Below, piece by piece: positions 9,368 to 15,539 of a stretch of DNA of 64,000 bases. The stretch covers positions 1 through 64,000 of the forward strand of contig CAKSNE010000004.1 of NCBI GenBank assembly GCA_934476085.1, written 5' to 3'. The number at the start of each line of letters is the position of its first letter. Within the stretch, counting starts at the first letter, position 1. The notes beneath the pieces are model-generated. The model had not been told where the DNA came from. It saw nothing but the letters and a program-made list of their open reading frames with translations, and ran no database searches. Position numbers and translations under genes: made by a program. This DNA is from an uncultured Eubacteriales bacterium (GTDB lineage: Bacteria; Bacillota; Clostridia; Oscillospirales; Acutalibacteraceae).

Positions 9368-9452
9368 GGGAGTGTTCCCGAGTGGCCAAAGGGGGCAGAC
9401 TGTAAATCTGTTGTCTCTGACTTCGGTGGTTCGAATCCACCCGCTCCCACCA
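9368..9452 (+). tRNA. tRNA-Tyr (anticodon GTA), long variable arm
   Basis: An 85-base class II tRNA: acceptor GGGAGTG pairs with CGCTCCC (one G-T pair), the anticodon loop CTGTAAA carries GTA, an extended variable arm contains GTCTCTGACTTCGG, the T-loop is GTTCGAATC and CCA is encoded. A terminator starts at the CCA end. Confidence 0.96.
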
Positions 9453-9489
9453 AAGCCTGAAACTTTATGTTTCAGGCTTTTTCTTTTTT
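9452..9489 (+). terminator. Terminator of the tRNA operon
   Basis: Hairpin arms AAAGCCTGAAA (9452-9462) and TTTCAGGCTTT (9470-9480), followed by a T-rich tail. Confidence 0.88.
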
Positions 9490-9513
9490 GTGAAAAATAT
9501 GTAAAGTAAGTCT

Positions 9514-9535
9514 AGTACCCATTAAGTACCCATTA
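9514..9535. repeat. Tandem 11-bp direct repeat downstream of tRNA-Tyr
   Basis: Two adjacent identical copies of AGTACCCATTA (9514-9524 and 9525-9535) lie between the tRNA terminator and the toxin-like gene. tRNA 3' flanks are common integration points, so this could be a scar of an element, but no integrase is present. Confidence 0.7.
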
Positions 9536-9607
9536 TATTTTTAAGATGTCCTTGAATGTCGCCTTCATTTTTTATTATTGTTGAATTATAGAAAGAGAGG
9601 TGATATA

Positions 9608-10165
9608 ATGGGATTGTTGGAAAATATACTAACTGCGGCTATTCGGAATGAAAAAGCACCTAATATATCTAATTGGGTGGAATGCCAACATGTTTTTCAA
9701 GGCAAAACACACTGCGAAACTTGTTTAAAAATTGATAAGTGTTGGTTTACTAATGAAAATAAACCATTGATACCGCATCATATGTTTTGTCATTGCAAAA
9801 CTATACCTTTACCAATAGACCGAGTTATTAATGAAGCAACCGCTAAATGTGTATACAGCAAATTTAACCCTTATTTATTTGATCCGGAAAACATTTATAA
9901 ACACAAAAAAGAAAAAATGTTTATATCTTGGGGTTATAATATTAATGATTCCGAATGGCTTAGATCGGAAATAGAAAAACAAGGATTGGAAAAATATATT
10001 GCTGGCGACTATACACTCGGAAAATTAAATAATAAAGGTCAAAGAATAAATATTCGTGTAGAAATACCGAGAAATGATAAAGAAGGTACGGTAAGTTTTA
10101 TAACAGGTTGGATGGTTTTACCTTCAGGAAAAATTAAACTTACCACACCGTATGGAGGTAAATAA
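9608..10165 (+). CDS. Putative toxin: MuF phage-head-like Cys/His module with a C-terminal DUF6883-like domain
   Basis: A 185-residue protein. The start is the ATG at 9608, which has AGAGAGGTG just upstream; a TTG at 9578 lacks one. Residues about 18-65 look like the end of phage Mu F-type minor head proteins: 'CETCLKIDKCWF' then 'HHMFCHCKTIPLP', with possible metal-binding Cys/His. The C-terminal part, containing 'GKLNNKGQRINIRVE' and ending 'KIKLTTPYGGK', resembles small domains attached to phage head or polymorphic toxin proteins. No phage genes and no full head domain are present, so this is a free-standing tail module. The two following genes look like its immunity proteins. The toxin role is inferred and the catalytic residues are not known. 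Confidence 0.5.
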   Translation: MGLLENILTAAIRNEKAPNISNWVECQHVFQGKTHCETCLKIDKCWFTNENKPLIPHHMFCHCKTIPLPIDRVINEATAKCVYSKFNPYLFDPENIYKHKKEKMFISWGYNINDSEWLRSEIEKQGLEKYIAGDYTLGKLNNKGQRINIRVEIPRNDKEGTVSFITGWMVLPSGKIKLTTPYGGK

Positions 10166-10167
10166 TT

Positions 10168-10422
10168 ATGAAAGAAATGGATACAGTTGAAGTAATCGTT
10201 GAAAAAGAAGAATATGTTGAAGACGGTGTTCATAAAGGCATGCAAGGTTGGATTTGTGATTCGGATAATTCATACAATTCTTGGTTAATAAACTTTCCGC
10301 AGTGTGGCGAAAAAAGTGACATTGCAACTATTCCTATTAAAGAAACCGATTTAAAGCAAATAAACGGTATGGACGCAAAAATTAACGAATTAATAAAAGA
10401 AAAATTTGAAAATAATTGTTAA
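10168..10422 (+). CDS. DUF4926-like putative immunity protein, copy 1
   Basis: An 84-residue acidic cytoplasmic protein starting two bases after the toxin-like gene, so translation is probably coupled. The core, 'DTVEVIVEKEEYVEDGVHKG' followed by 'GWICD', then 'INFPQCGEKSDIATIPIKE', matches the small beta-barrel DUF4926 group, which often lies next to toxin domains. Compared with copy 2, the first 31 codons are nearly identical, while residues 32-38 (SDNSYNS) and 45-46 (QC) differ. Function is inferred from position and shape; an unrelated housekeeping role cannot be excluded. Confidence 0.6.
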   Translation: MKEMDTVEVIVEKEEYVEDGVHKGMQGWICDSDNSYNSWLINFPQCGEKSDIATIPIKETDLKQINGMDAKINELIKEKFENNC

Positions 10423-10441
10423 TATGTGAGGTGATTTATTT

Positions 10442-10693
10442 ATGAAAGAAATGGATACAGTTGAAGTAATCGTTGAAAAAGAAGAATATGTTGAAGACGG
10501 TGTTCATAAAGGCATGCAGGGTTGGATTTGTGATCCACGAAAAGTTAACGGCACTTGGTTAATAAACTTTCCGCGATATGGTGAAAAAGGCGACATTGCA
10601 ACTATTTCTATTAAAGAAACTGACTTAAAGCAAATAGACAGTATGAGTGCAAAAATCAACGAACAAATAGAAGAAAAATTTAAAAATCTTTAA
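10442..10693 (+). CDS. DUF4926-like putative immunity protein, copy 2
   Basis: An 83-residue paralogue of the preceding gene, with a GTGAGGTG ribosome-binding site and a 19-bp gap. The first 93 bases of the two genes differ at only one position, which points to recent duplication or gene conversion. The middle differs: PRKVNGT replaces SDNSYNS at residues 32-38, and RY replaces QC at 45-46. A duplicated immunity gene with a changed loop could recognise a second toxin variant. A terminator follows. Confidence 0.6.
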   Translation: MKEMDTVEVIVEKEEYVEDGVHKGMQGWICDPRKVNGTWLINFPRYGEKGDIATISIKETDLKQIDSMSAKINEQIEEKFKNL

Positions 10694-10705
10694 AATGTAT
10701 CAAAT

Positions 10706-10737
10706 AAAAAATCCTGCATTTTGTAGGATTTTTTATT
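10706..10737 (+). terminator. Terminator of the toxin/immunity unit
   Basis: Hairpin AAAAATCCTGC / GTAGGATTTTT with one G-T pair and a T-run, 13 bases after the second immunity-like gene. Confidence 0.82.
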
Positions 10738-10760
10738 CTATTTAAACACACTGAACAAAC

Positions 10761-10789
10761 TTGTAAACCAAGCATATTAATGTTATAAT
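10761..10789 (+). promoter_or_regulatory. Promoter of the MATE transporter gene
   Basis: -35 TTGTAA (10761-10766), 17-base spacer and perfect -10 TATAAT (10784-10789), 31 bases before the start codon. Confidence 0.7.
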
Positions 10790-10820
10790 AATCAGGTATT
10801 TATTATTTTCAGGTGATAAT

Positions 10821-12155
10821 TTGAATCGTGATTTAACTAAAGGAAGCATAGCTAAAGGACTTACACTTTTTGCATTGCCTATGATAGCAGGCAACCTTTT
10901 GCAACAATTTTATAATATTGCCGATACATTAATAGTCGGTCAGGTGCTTGGTAAAAATGCGTTGGCGGCTGTCGGCTCTGCTTATACACTGATGACATTT
11001 TTTACATCGGTGTTTTTAGGTTTATCTATGGGTGCGGGTGCTCTTTTTTCAATTTACTTTGGAAAAAATGATTTAGAGTCATTAAAATCATCCGTTGCTC
11101 ATGCACTTGAACTTATCTTATCTATTACCGTCATAGTTAATATTGCGATATATATCTTTTTTGACCAAATATTATTGTTTTTGCAAATACCAAGCGAGCT
11201 TTATGCCCCTATGAAAGAATATCTGATTATAATATATTCCGGGCTTTTAGCCACTTCTTTATATAACTTTTTTTCTTGTCTTTTAAGGTCTGTCGGAAAC
11301 TCGGTAGCACCGCTTTGGTTTCTCGGAACTTCAGCTATACTTAACATAGTATTAGATTTACTTTTTGTTATAACTTTTAATTTCGGTATTGCGGGTGCGG
11401 CGGCTGCAACAGTAATTTCTCAATATATTTCCGGAGTTGGAATTTTAATTTACACACTTTTAAAATCAAAAATATTTATCCCAAAAAGACGGCATTTTAA
11501 ATTTAATAAAAAGATTTTATTTGAAATTTTAGACTTATCTGTTCTAACCTGTGCTCAACAATCGGCTATGAATTTTGGTATTTTATTAGTTCAGCGACTT
11601 GTTGACAGTTTCGGTGCAGTAACAATGGCAGCGTTTGCAGCAGCAGTAAAAGTTGATACATTTGCCTACTTGCCTGTTCAGGATTTCGGCAACGCTTTTT
11701 CAACCTTTGTAGCACAAAACTATGGTGCAAAGCAAACATCCAGATTAAAAGAAGGGCTTAAAAAAGCAACTTTATTAAGTGGTTTATTTTCATTAATAAT
11801 ATCCGCTTTAGTTTTTGCTTTCGCAAATCCATTAATGAGAATTTTCATAAACCAAAGCGAAACCGCAGTAATTGCGTCGGGTGTTAAATATCTTAGGATT
11901 GAAGGTGCTTTTTATATCGGCATCGGTTGCCTTTTCTTGCTTTATGGTTTTTACCGTGCGGTAAAACGCCCGGGAATGTCAGTTGTTCTAACAGTAGTTT
12001 CACTGGGTACAAGAGTAGTTTTAGCTTATATTTTGGCTGGTATAATCGGTGAAACGGGAATTTGGATTTCAATTCCTATCGGATGGATACTTGCTGATAT
12101 TATCGGTTACGGATTTTATTTTATAAAACGAAAAAAGATACTTGATTTTTCTTAA
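10821..12155 (+). CDS. MATE family multidrug/organic cation exporter
   Basis: Membrane antiporter exporting drugs or metabolites with Na+ or H+. The 444 residues form about 12 membrane segments in two homologous halves, and the start 'LTKGSIAKGLTLFALPMIAGNLLQQFYNIADTLIVG' (quoted in part) is the classic N terminus of the DinF/NorM-like branch found in Clostridia. The start codon is TTG, supported by AGGTG a few bases upstream; no better ATG is available. It is monocistronic between two terminators. The substrate cannot be read from the sequence. Confidence 0.92.
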   Translation: MNRDLTKGSIAKGLTLFALPMIAGNLLQQFYNIADTLIVGQVLGKNALAAVGSAYTLMTFFTSVFLGLSMGAGALFSIYFGKNDLESLKSSVAHALELILSITVIVNIAIYIFFDQILLFLQIPSELYAPMKEYLIIIYSGLLATSLYNFFSCLLRSVGNSVAPLWFLGTSAILNIVLDLLFVITFNFGIAGAAAATVISQYISGVGILIYTLLKSKIFIPKRRHFKFNKKILFEILDLSVLTCAQQSAMNFGILLVQRLVDSFGAVTMAAFAAAVKVDTFAYLPVQDFGNAFSTFVAQNYGAKQTSRLKEGLKKATLLSGLFSLIISALVFAFANPLMRIFINQSETAVIASGVKYLRIEGAFYIGIGCLFLLYGFYRAVKRPGMSVVLTVVSLGTRVVLAYILAGIIGETGIWISIPIGWILADIIGYGFYFIKRKKILDFS

Positions 12156-12170
12156 AATTAATTAATACTT

Positions 12171-12208
12171 AACCAAAAAAGTCACTGTAATTAGTGACTT
12201 TTTTGGTT
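12171..12208 (+). terminator. Terminator of the MATE gene
   Basis: Long perfect hairpin with arms AACCAAAAAAGTCACT and AGTGACTTTTTTGGTT around a short loop. Confidence 0.85.
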
Positions 12209-12243
12209 ATAGTAATAGTTTTTTAAAAAAGCTTTCAGATTAA

Positions 12244-12272
12244 TTGACTGACAACTTTTCCGGTGATATAAT
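12244..12272 (+). promoter_or_regulatory. Promoter of the lrgAB-like operon
   Basis: -35 TTGACT (12244-12249), 17-base spacer and perfect -10 TATAAT (12267-12272), 30 bases before the first gene. Confidence 0.8.
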
Positions 12273-12302
12273 TTGTAGTAATATCGGTTTTAGAGGCGAA
12301 AT

Positions 12303-12677
12303 ATGAAATATATTAAACAATTTTGTATCATTCTTATAGTATCTTTTATAGGTGAAGTTTTAAATTATTTTATTCCACTTCCTATACCTGCAAGTATTTA
12401 CGGACTTATAATTATGTTTGGTTGTCTTCATTTTGGCATTATAAAAGCAAGCTCTGTTAAACATACCGCTTACTTTTTAATTGAAGTAATGCCGCTTATG
12501 TTTATACCTGCCGCAGTTGGACTTATAACTTCTTGGAATGTAATACGCTCAAATTTATTTGCCTATCTTGCAATAACGGTAATTTCTACAATTGCAGTTA
12601 TGTTAGTTTCAGGTCGTATTACTCAACTTGTTTTAAAGTTGAAAAAGAGAAAGGAAAAAAATAATGGAACTGTTTGA
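12303..12677 (+). CDS. CidA/LrgA family holin-like membrane protein
   Basis: A small membrane protein of 124 residues with four predicted membrane segments and a basic tail (KLKKRKEKNN). The conserved 'FIGEVLNYFIPLPIPASIYGLIIMF' region (quoted in part: IPLPIPASIYGLI) is the family signature. CidA/LrgA proteins act with LrgB partners in membrane permeability, murein hydrolase control or pyruvate and related acid transport, depending on the species. It overlaps the next gene by 14 bases, so the pair is co-translated. Confidence 0.9.
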   Translation: MKYIKQFCIILIVSFIGEVLNYFIPLPIPASIYGLIIMFGCLHFGIIKASSVKHTAYFLIEVMPLMFIPAAVGLITSWNVIRSNLFAYLAITVISTIAVMLVSGRITQLVLKLKKRKEKNNGTV

Positions 12678-13353
12678 AAACTCTGTCTTTTTTGGAGTTG
12701 CTATTAGTCTTATCGCATACGGGCTTGGAGCCTTTTTACAAAAGAAATTTAAACTTGCAATATTTAACCCGTTGCTTATTTCGATTATTATAACAATAAT
12801 AGTTTTATTAGCAACAAATATTGATTACAAAACATATTATGAAGGAGCTAAATATTTAAGTTATCTTTTAACCCCGGCAACAGTTTGCCTTGCAATACCG
12901 CTTTATGAAAAATTAGAACTGCTTAAAAACAATTGGAAAGCAATTTTTACTGGGATAGTATCAGGCGTTTTTACAACAATGATATGTATTCTCGCTATGA
13001 GCTTTATTTTTAATTTATCCCATAAAGAATATGTTACCCTGCTTCCAAAATCGATTACAACCGCAATAGGAATGGGTGTTTCGGAAGAATTAGGAGGTTA
13101 TGTAACACTTACAGTTGCAGTTATTATAATCACCGGCATTTTAGGAAATGTTATAGCACCGCTTGTTTGTAAAATTTTCAAAATAACAGAACCAATTGCA
13201 AAAGGTGTGGCATTAGGAACAGCTTCTCATGCAATCGGAACGTCAAAAGCACTTGAAATGGGCGAAGTTGAAGGTGCTATGAGCAGTTTATCAATTGGGG
13301 TGTCAGGGCTTTTAACAGTAGTAAGTGCATCAATTTTTGCTCAGTTTATTTAA
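12664..13353 (+). CDS. LrgB family membrane protein
   Basis: A 229-residue integral membrane protein with about six to eight membrane segments. Family motifs visible are 'LPKSITTAIGMGVSEELGG' and 'GTASHAIGTSKALEMGEVEG'. It is the obligate partner of the CidA/LrgA protein whose gene it overlaps. In relatives the pair influences autolysis or exports or imports small carboxylates. No LytSR-type regulator is encoded next to it here. A terminator follows. Confidence 0.92.
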   Translation: MELFENSVFFGVAISLIAYGLGAFLQKKFKLAIFNPLLISIIITIIVLLATNIDYKTYYEGAKYLSYLLTPATVCLAIPLYEKLELLKNNWKAIFTGIVSGVFTTMICILAMSFIFNLSHKEYVTLLPKSITTAIGMGVSEELGGYVTLTVAVIIITGILGNVIAPLVCKIFKITEPIAKGVALGTASHAIGTSKALEMGEVEGAMSSLSIGVSGLLTVVSASIFAQFI

Positions 13354-13362
13354 AATAAATAG

Positions 13363-13394
13363 AAAATCCAAGCGAAAATTTGCTTGGATTTTTA
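13363..13394 (+). terminator. Terminator of the lrgAB-like operon
   Basis: Hairpin AAAATCCAAGC / GCTTGGATTTTT with a short loop, directly after the LrgB gene. Confidence 0.82.
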
Positions 13395-13424
13395 AATTTC
13401 AAAGAAAAATTTTCTTATATTCTC

Positions 13425-13453
13425 TTGACAAAACAGTTAAAAACTGATAAAAT
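13425..13453 (+). promoter_or_regulatory. Promoter of the HMA gene
   Basis: Perfect -35 TTGACA (13425-13430), 17-base spacer and -10 TAAAAT (13448-13453). The palindromic operator at 13462-13479 covers the expected transcription start. Confidence 0.78.
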
Positions 13454-13461
13454 CATCTTGT

Positions 13462-13479
13462 AGTTAGCAAATGCTAACT
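13462..13479. promoter_or_regulatory. Palindromic operator, copy 1 (DtxR/IdeR-like)
   Basis: Perfect inverted repeat AGTTAGCA-AA-TGCTAACT located eight bases after the -10 box. The half-site GTTAGC resembles the TTAGGTTAGC half-sites of DtxR/IdeR-type metal-dependent repressors. The same 18-bp pattern recurs at 13819-13836. Confidence 0.7.
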
Positions 13480-13507
13480 GAATTTATTGCAAAAAGAGGT
13501 CTTTTCG

Positions 13508-13768
13508 TTGAAACAGATTACATTAAAAATTGATGGAATGATGTGTGGAATGTGTGAAAGCCATATTAACGACGCTATCAGAAGAGCTTTTTCAGTTAAA
13601 AAAGTTACTTCATCACATTCTAAAGGCGAAACCGTAATTATAACTGAAAATGATATTTCAGAAGAAGAACTAAAAGGCGTAGTCAGCGGCACCGGATATG
13701 ATTTGATATCGGTGAAATCAGAACCTTATGAGAAAAAAGGCTTTTTCTCAAAATTTAAAAAATCATAA
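13508..13768 (+). CDS. Heavy-metal-associated (HMA) domain protein
   Basis: An 86-residue protein with a ferredoxin-like metal-binding fold. It carries the M-x-C-x-x-C site in 'GMMCGMCESH' near residue 10, which binds copper or other soft metals in this family, and a lysine-rich tail 'KKGFFSKFKKS'. The start is taken as the TTG at 13508, because AAAGAGGTC lies eight bases upstream; an in-frame TTG at 13487 lacks such a site. No P-type ATPase accompanies it, so it may be a free metallochaperone or sensor. The operator directly upstream suggests metal control. Confidence 0.8.
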   Translation: MKQITLKIDGMMCGMCESHINDAIRRAFSVKKVTSSHSKGETVIITENDISEEELKGVVSGTGYDLISVKSEPYEKKGFFSKFKKS

Positions 13769-13787
13769 ATATGTTTCAAAAATATCC

Positions 13788-13811
13788 ATGCCACAACGGC
13801 ATTTATTTTTT
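13788..13811 (+). terminator. Weak terminator after the HMA gene
   Basis: Short hairpin ATGCC-ACAAC-GGCAT followed by TTATTTTTT. The five-pair stem is weak and may allow read-through to the following genes. Confidence 0.5.
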
Positions 13812-13818
13812 AATCATT

Positions 13819-13836
13819 AGTTAGCCTATGCTAACT
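13819..13836. promoter_or_regulatory. Palindromic operator, copy 2 (DtxR/IdeR-like)
   Basis: Inverted repeat AGTTAGC-CTAT-GCTAACT, the same seven-base arms and four-base spacing as copy 1. It lies just before the ribosome-binding site of the DUF2325 gene. No clear -35/-10 pair is visible beside it, so the promoter must be weak or degenerate. Confidence 0.7.
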
Positions 13837-13856
13837 GAAAGAAAGGAGTTGAATAA

Positions 13857-14141
13857 ATGAGTGTAGTAATCGTCGGCGGAAACGAATGTATGACAAGAAG
13901 ATACAAAGATCTTTGTAAAGAATATGATTACAAAGCAAAAGTTTTTCCTAAAATGAGCGCAAATATGAAAAATATCGGCTCACCCGATTTATTAGTGCTT
14001 TTCACAAGCACAATGTCACATAAAATGTTAAGAACTGTTTTAAACGAAACAAAAGGCAGAGAGATTTCAATAGCTCGCAGTCACTCAAGCTCAATGTCAG
14101 CGCTTAAAAACATTTTAGATACTCACGTAAAGGAGGCTTAA
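13857..14141 (+). CDS. DUF2325 domain protein
   Basis: A 94-residue small Rossmann-like protein of unknown function. The start 'SVVIVGGNECMTRRYKDLCKEYDYKAKVF' (first part MSVVIVGGNECMTRRY) and the central 'LLVLFTSTMSHKMLRTVL' fit the DUF2325 family, which in many Clostridia sits beside iron- or redox-related genes. An AAAGGAG ribosome-binding site supports the ATG. It is seven bases ahead of the DUF3793 gene and follows operator copy 2, so it is probably the first gene of a three-gene metal-responsive operon. Confidence 0.8.
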   Translation: MSVVIVGGNECMTRRYKDLCKEYDYKAKVFPKMSANMKNIGSPDLLVLFTSTMSHKMLRTVLNETKGREISIARSHSSSMSALKNILDTHVKEA

Positions 14142-14148
14142 AATAATA

Positions 14149-14700
14149 ATGTCCGAAGAATTAATTGTGGCAACCTGTTCACCGACTATGGCGGGGCTTA
14201 AAACAGGAAATATGTTTAACTGTCCGTTAAAAAACAAAGAAGAACTAAAAGAAAACATCAGAAAATTAAATAAAATTCTTGTGCCAAGGGGAGTTAGAAT
14301 TTTGCCGCTTAAAATTTCTAAAGACAAAGCTTTATTATATATGTATCGCCCAACGCTTTTAAAAAACGACCTAAATGACACATTGGCAATAAAAATTCTA
14401 TCAGATATGGATTACCCGATTGATAATACAGACTGTTGTATTGTAAAACTAATTGATAAATTAAAAGCTTATGAAGATTTTCCGCATGAAATCGGTCTAT
14501 TTTTAGGCTATCCTGCTGAAGATGTTCACGGTTTTATTAAAAACTGTGCTAAATGTGCAAAATGCGTCGGTACTTGGAAGGTTTACGGCGATGAAGAACA
14601 AGCGATAAAGAAGTTTAAAGCGTATAAAAAATGTACTAAAGTTTATTGTGAATGTTACAGAAAAAACAATTCATTTGACAGATTAGTTGTCTGTAAATAA
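14149..14700 (+). CDS. DUF3793 family Cys-rich protein
   Basis: A 183-residue soluble protein. The segment 'HEIGLFLGYPAEDVHGFI' (about 116-133) is characteristic of DUF3793. Cysteines cluster at the C-terminal side: 'NCAKCAKCVGTW', then 'CTKVYCECYRK', plus 'DCCIVKL' further up, which suggests binding of a metal or Fe-S cluster. The biochemical role is not established to my knowledge. It is found here between DUF2325 and a flavodoxin under a metal-repressor-like operator, so a part in iron limitation or redox metabolism is inferred. Confidence 0.8.
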   Translation: MSEELIVATCSPTMAGLKTGNMFNCPLKNKEELKENIRKLNKILVPRGVRILPLKISKDKALLYMYRPTLLKNDLNDTLAIKILSDMDYPIDNTDCCIVKLIDKLKAYEDFPHEIGLFLGYPAEDVHGFIKNCAKCAKCVGTWKVYGDEEQAIKKFKAYKKCTKVYCECYRKNNSFDRLVVCK

Positions 14701-14722
14701 ATTATAAGAAAGGTGATTATTT

Positions 14723-15145
14723 ATGAGTAAAATTGCTATTGTTTATTGGAGCGGAACAGGTAATACCGAATCTATGGCTAACGCTGTTTCAGATGGTGCT
14801 AAAGAAAAAGGTGCTGAAGTTAAAGTTTTTTCTGCATCGGAATTTGACAGCTCAATGGTTGATGATTTTGATGCTATTGCATTTGGCTGCCCGTCTATGG
14901 GGGCAGAACAACTTGAAGACAGCGAGTTTGAACCGATGTTTTCTTCTTGTGAATCTAAATTAAACGGCAAAAAGATCGCTTTATTCGGCTCTTATGGCTG
15001 GGGCGATGGCGAATGGATGAGAAACTGGGAAGAAACCTGTGCAAATGACGGTGCAACGCTCGCTTGCGATAGTGTTATTTGCAACGATGCACCTGATGAT
15101 GATGCAGTTTCTGCTTGCAAAGCACTGGGTGCTGCTTTAGCTTAA
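14723..15145 (+). CDS. Flavodoxin
   Basis: A short-chain flavodoxin of 140 residues that carries FMN and replaces ferredoxin as a low-potential electron carrier. The phosphate-binding loop 'WSGTGNTESMA' lies at the N terminus. The isoalloxazine-contact loops 'GCPSMGAEQLEDSEFE' and 'GSYGWGDGEWM' are both present. Replacing iron-containing ferredoxin is a classic response to iron shortage, which fits the operator upstream. It ends the operon, with a strong terminator seven bases after the stop. Confidence 0.95.
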   Translation: MSKIAIVYWSGTGNTESMANAVSDGAKEKGAEVKVFSASEFDSSMVDDFDAIAFGCPSMGAEQLEDSEFEPMFSSCESKLNGKKIALFGSYGWGDGEWMRNWEETCANDGATLACDSVICNDAPDDDAVSACKALGAALA

Positions 15146-15151
15146 CAAAGC

Positions 15152-15181
15152 ATCGGGAGTGCTTTACACTCCCGATTTTTA
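15152..15181 (+). terminator. Strong terminator after flavodoxin
   Basis: Perfect GC-containing hairpin ATCGGGAGTG / CACTCCCGAT with a five-base loop and a T-run. Confidence 0.9.
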
Positions 15182-15191
15182 TATTGTACAA

Positions 15192-15314
15192 ATTTTAAAA
15201 CGGACTGTCGAAAGATGTGCCGACCACATCGTGCCTGGTGAACTAATTAAACAAGACGGCATTTACAATAAAATGGTGTCTTTACAACAGCAAACAAGCA
15301 ACCGGAAAATTTAA
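15192..15314 (+). pseudogene. Decayed C-terminal remnant of an ABC exporter ATPase
   Basis: One frame read from 15192 to the TAA at 15312-15314 gives 'KRTVERCADHIV' followed by 'PGELIKQDGIYNKM' and 'VSLQQQTS'. This matches the last part of ABC exporter subunits, normally '..ADRIVVLDxGxIxExGTHxELLxxxGxYxxM..'. About 12 residues between 'ADHIV' and 'GELI' are missing, as are the Walker A, signature and Walker B parts. There is no start codon or ribosome-binding site. It is a relic of a gene lost between flavodoxin and ppdK, and its own old terminator remains behind it. Confidence 0.8.
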
Positions 15315-15325
15315 TATTTATGTTA

Positions 15326-15362
15326 AATACTCGATTTTTTTAATGAAAATCGAGTGTTTTTA
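15326..15362 (+). terminator. Terminator left behind the ABC remnant
   Basis: Hairpin ACTCGATTTT (15329-15338) / AAAATCGAGT (15346-15355) with a T-run. It lies 14 bases after the pseudogene stop and has no intact gene to serve. The following 15363-15430 is AT-rich with no gene seen. Confidence 0.8.
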
Positions 15363-15434
15363 TTACAAAAATTCAAAAAAGCTTAAAAATTTGAGACTTT
15401 TTTAAAAATTTTTAATATTTTTTTCTAAAAAAGG

Positions 15435-15463
15435 TAGACGATACAAAGAATTTTTGATATAAT
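15435..15463 (+). promoter_or_regulatory. Probable promoter of ppdK
   Basis: -35 TAGACG (15435-15440), 17-base spacer and perfect -10 TATAAT (15458-15463), leaving a leader of about 70 bases before ppdK with an AGGAGG ribosome-binding site. Confidence 0.6.
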
Positions 15464-15539
15464 AAATTCAAGTCTGTAATAAAAAAATAAACAGATTAAA
15501 AGTCAAGTTACTTTTAAAACATTAGGAGGTATATTACAC

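Noticed and set aside
9265..9452. Prophage attachment site inside tRNA-Tyr
   Set aside because: No second copy of the tRNA 3' end was found between here and the MATE gene, and the tRNA is intact with its own terminator.
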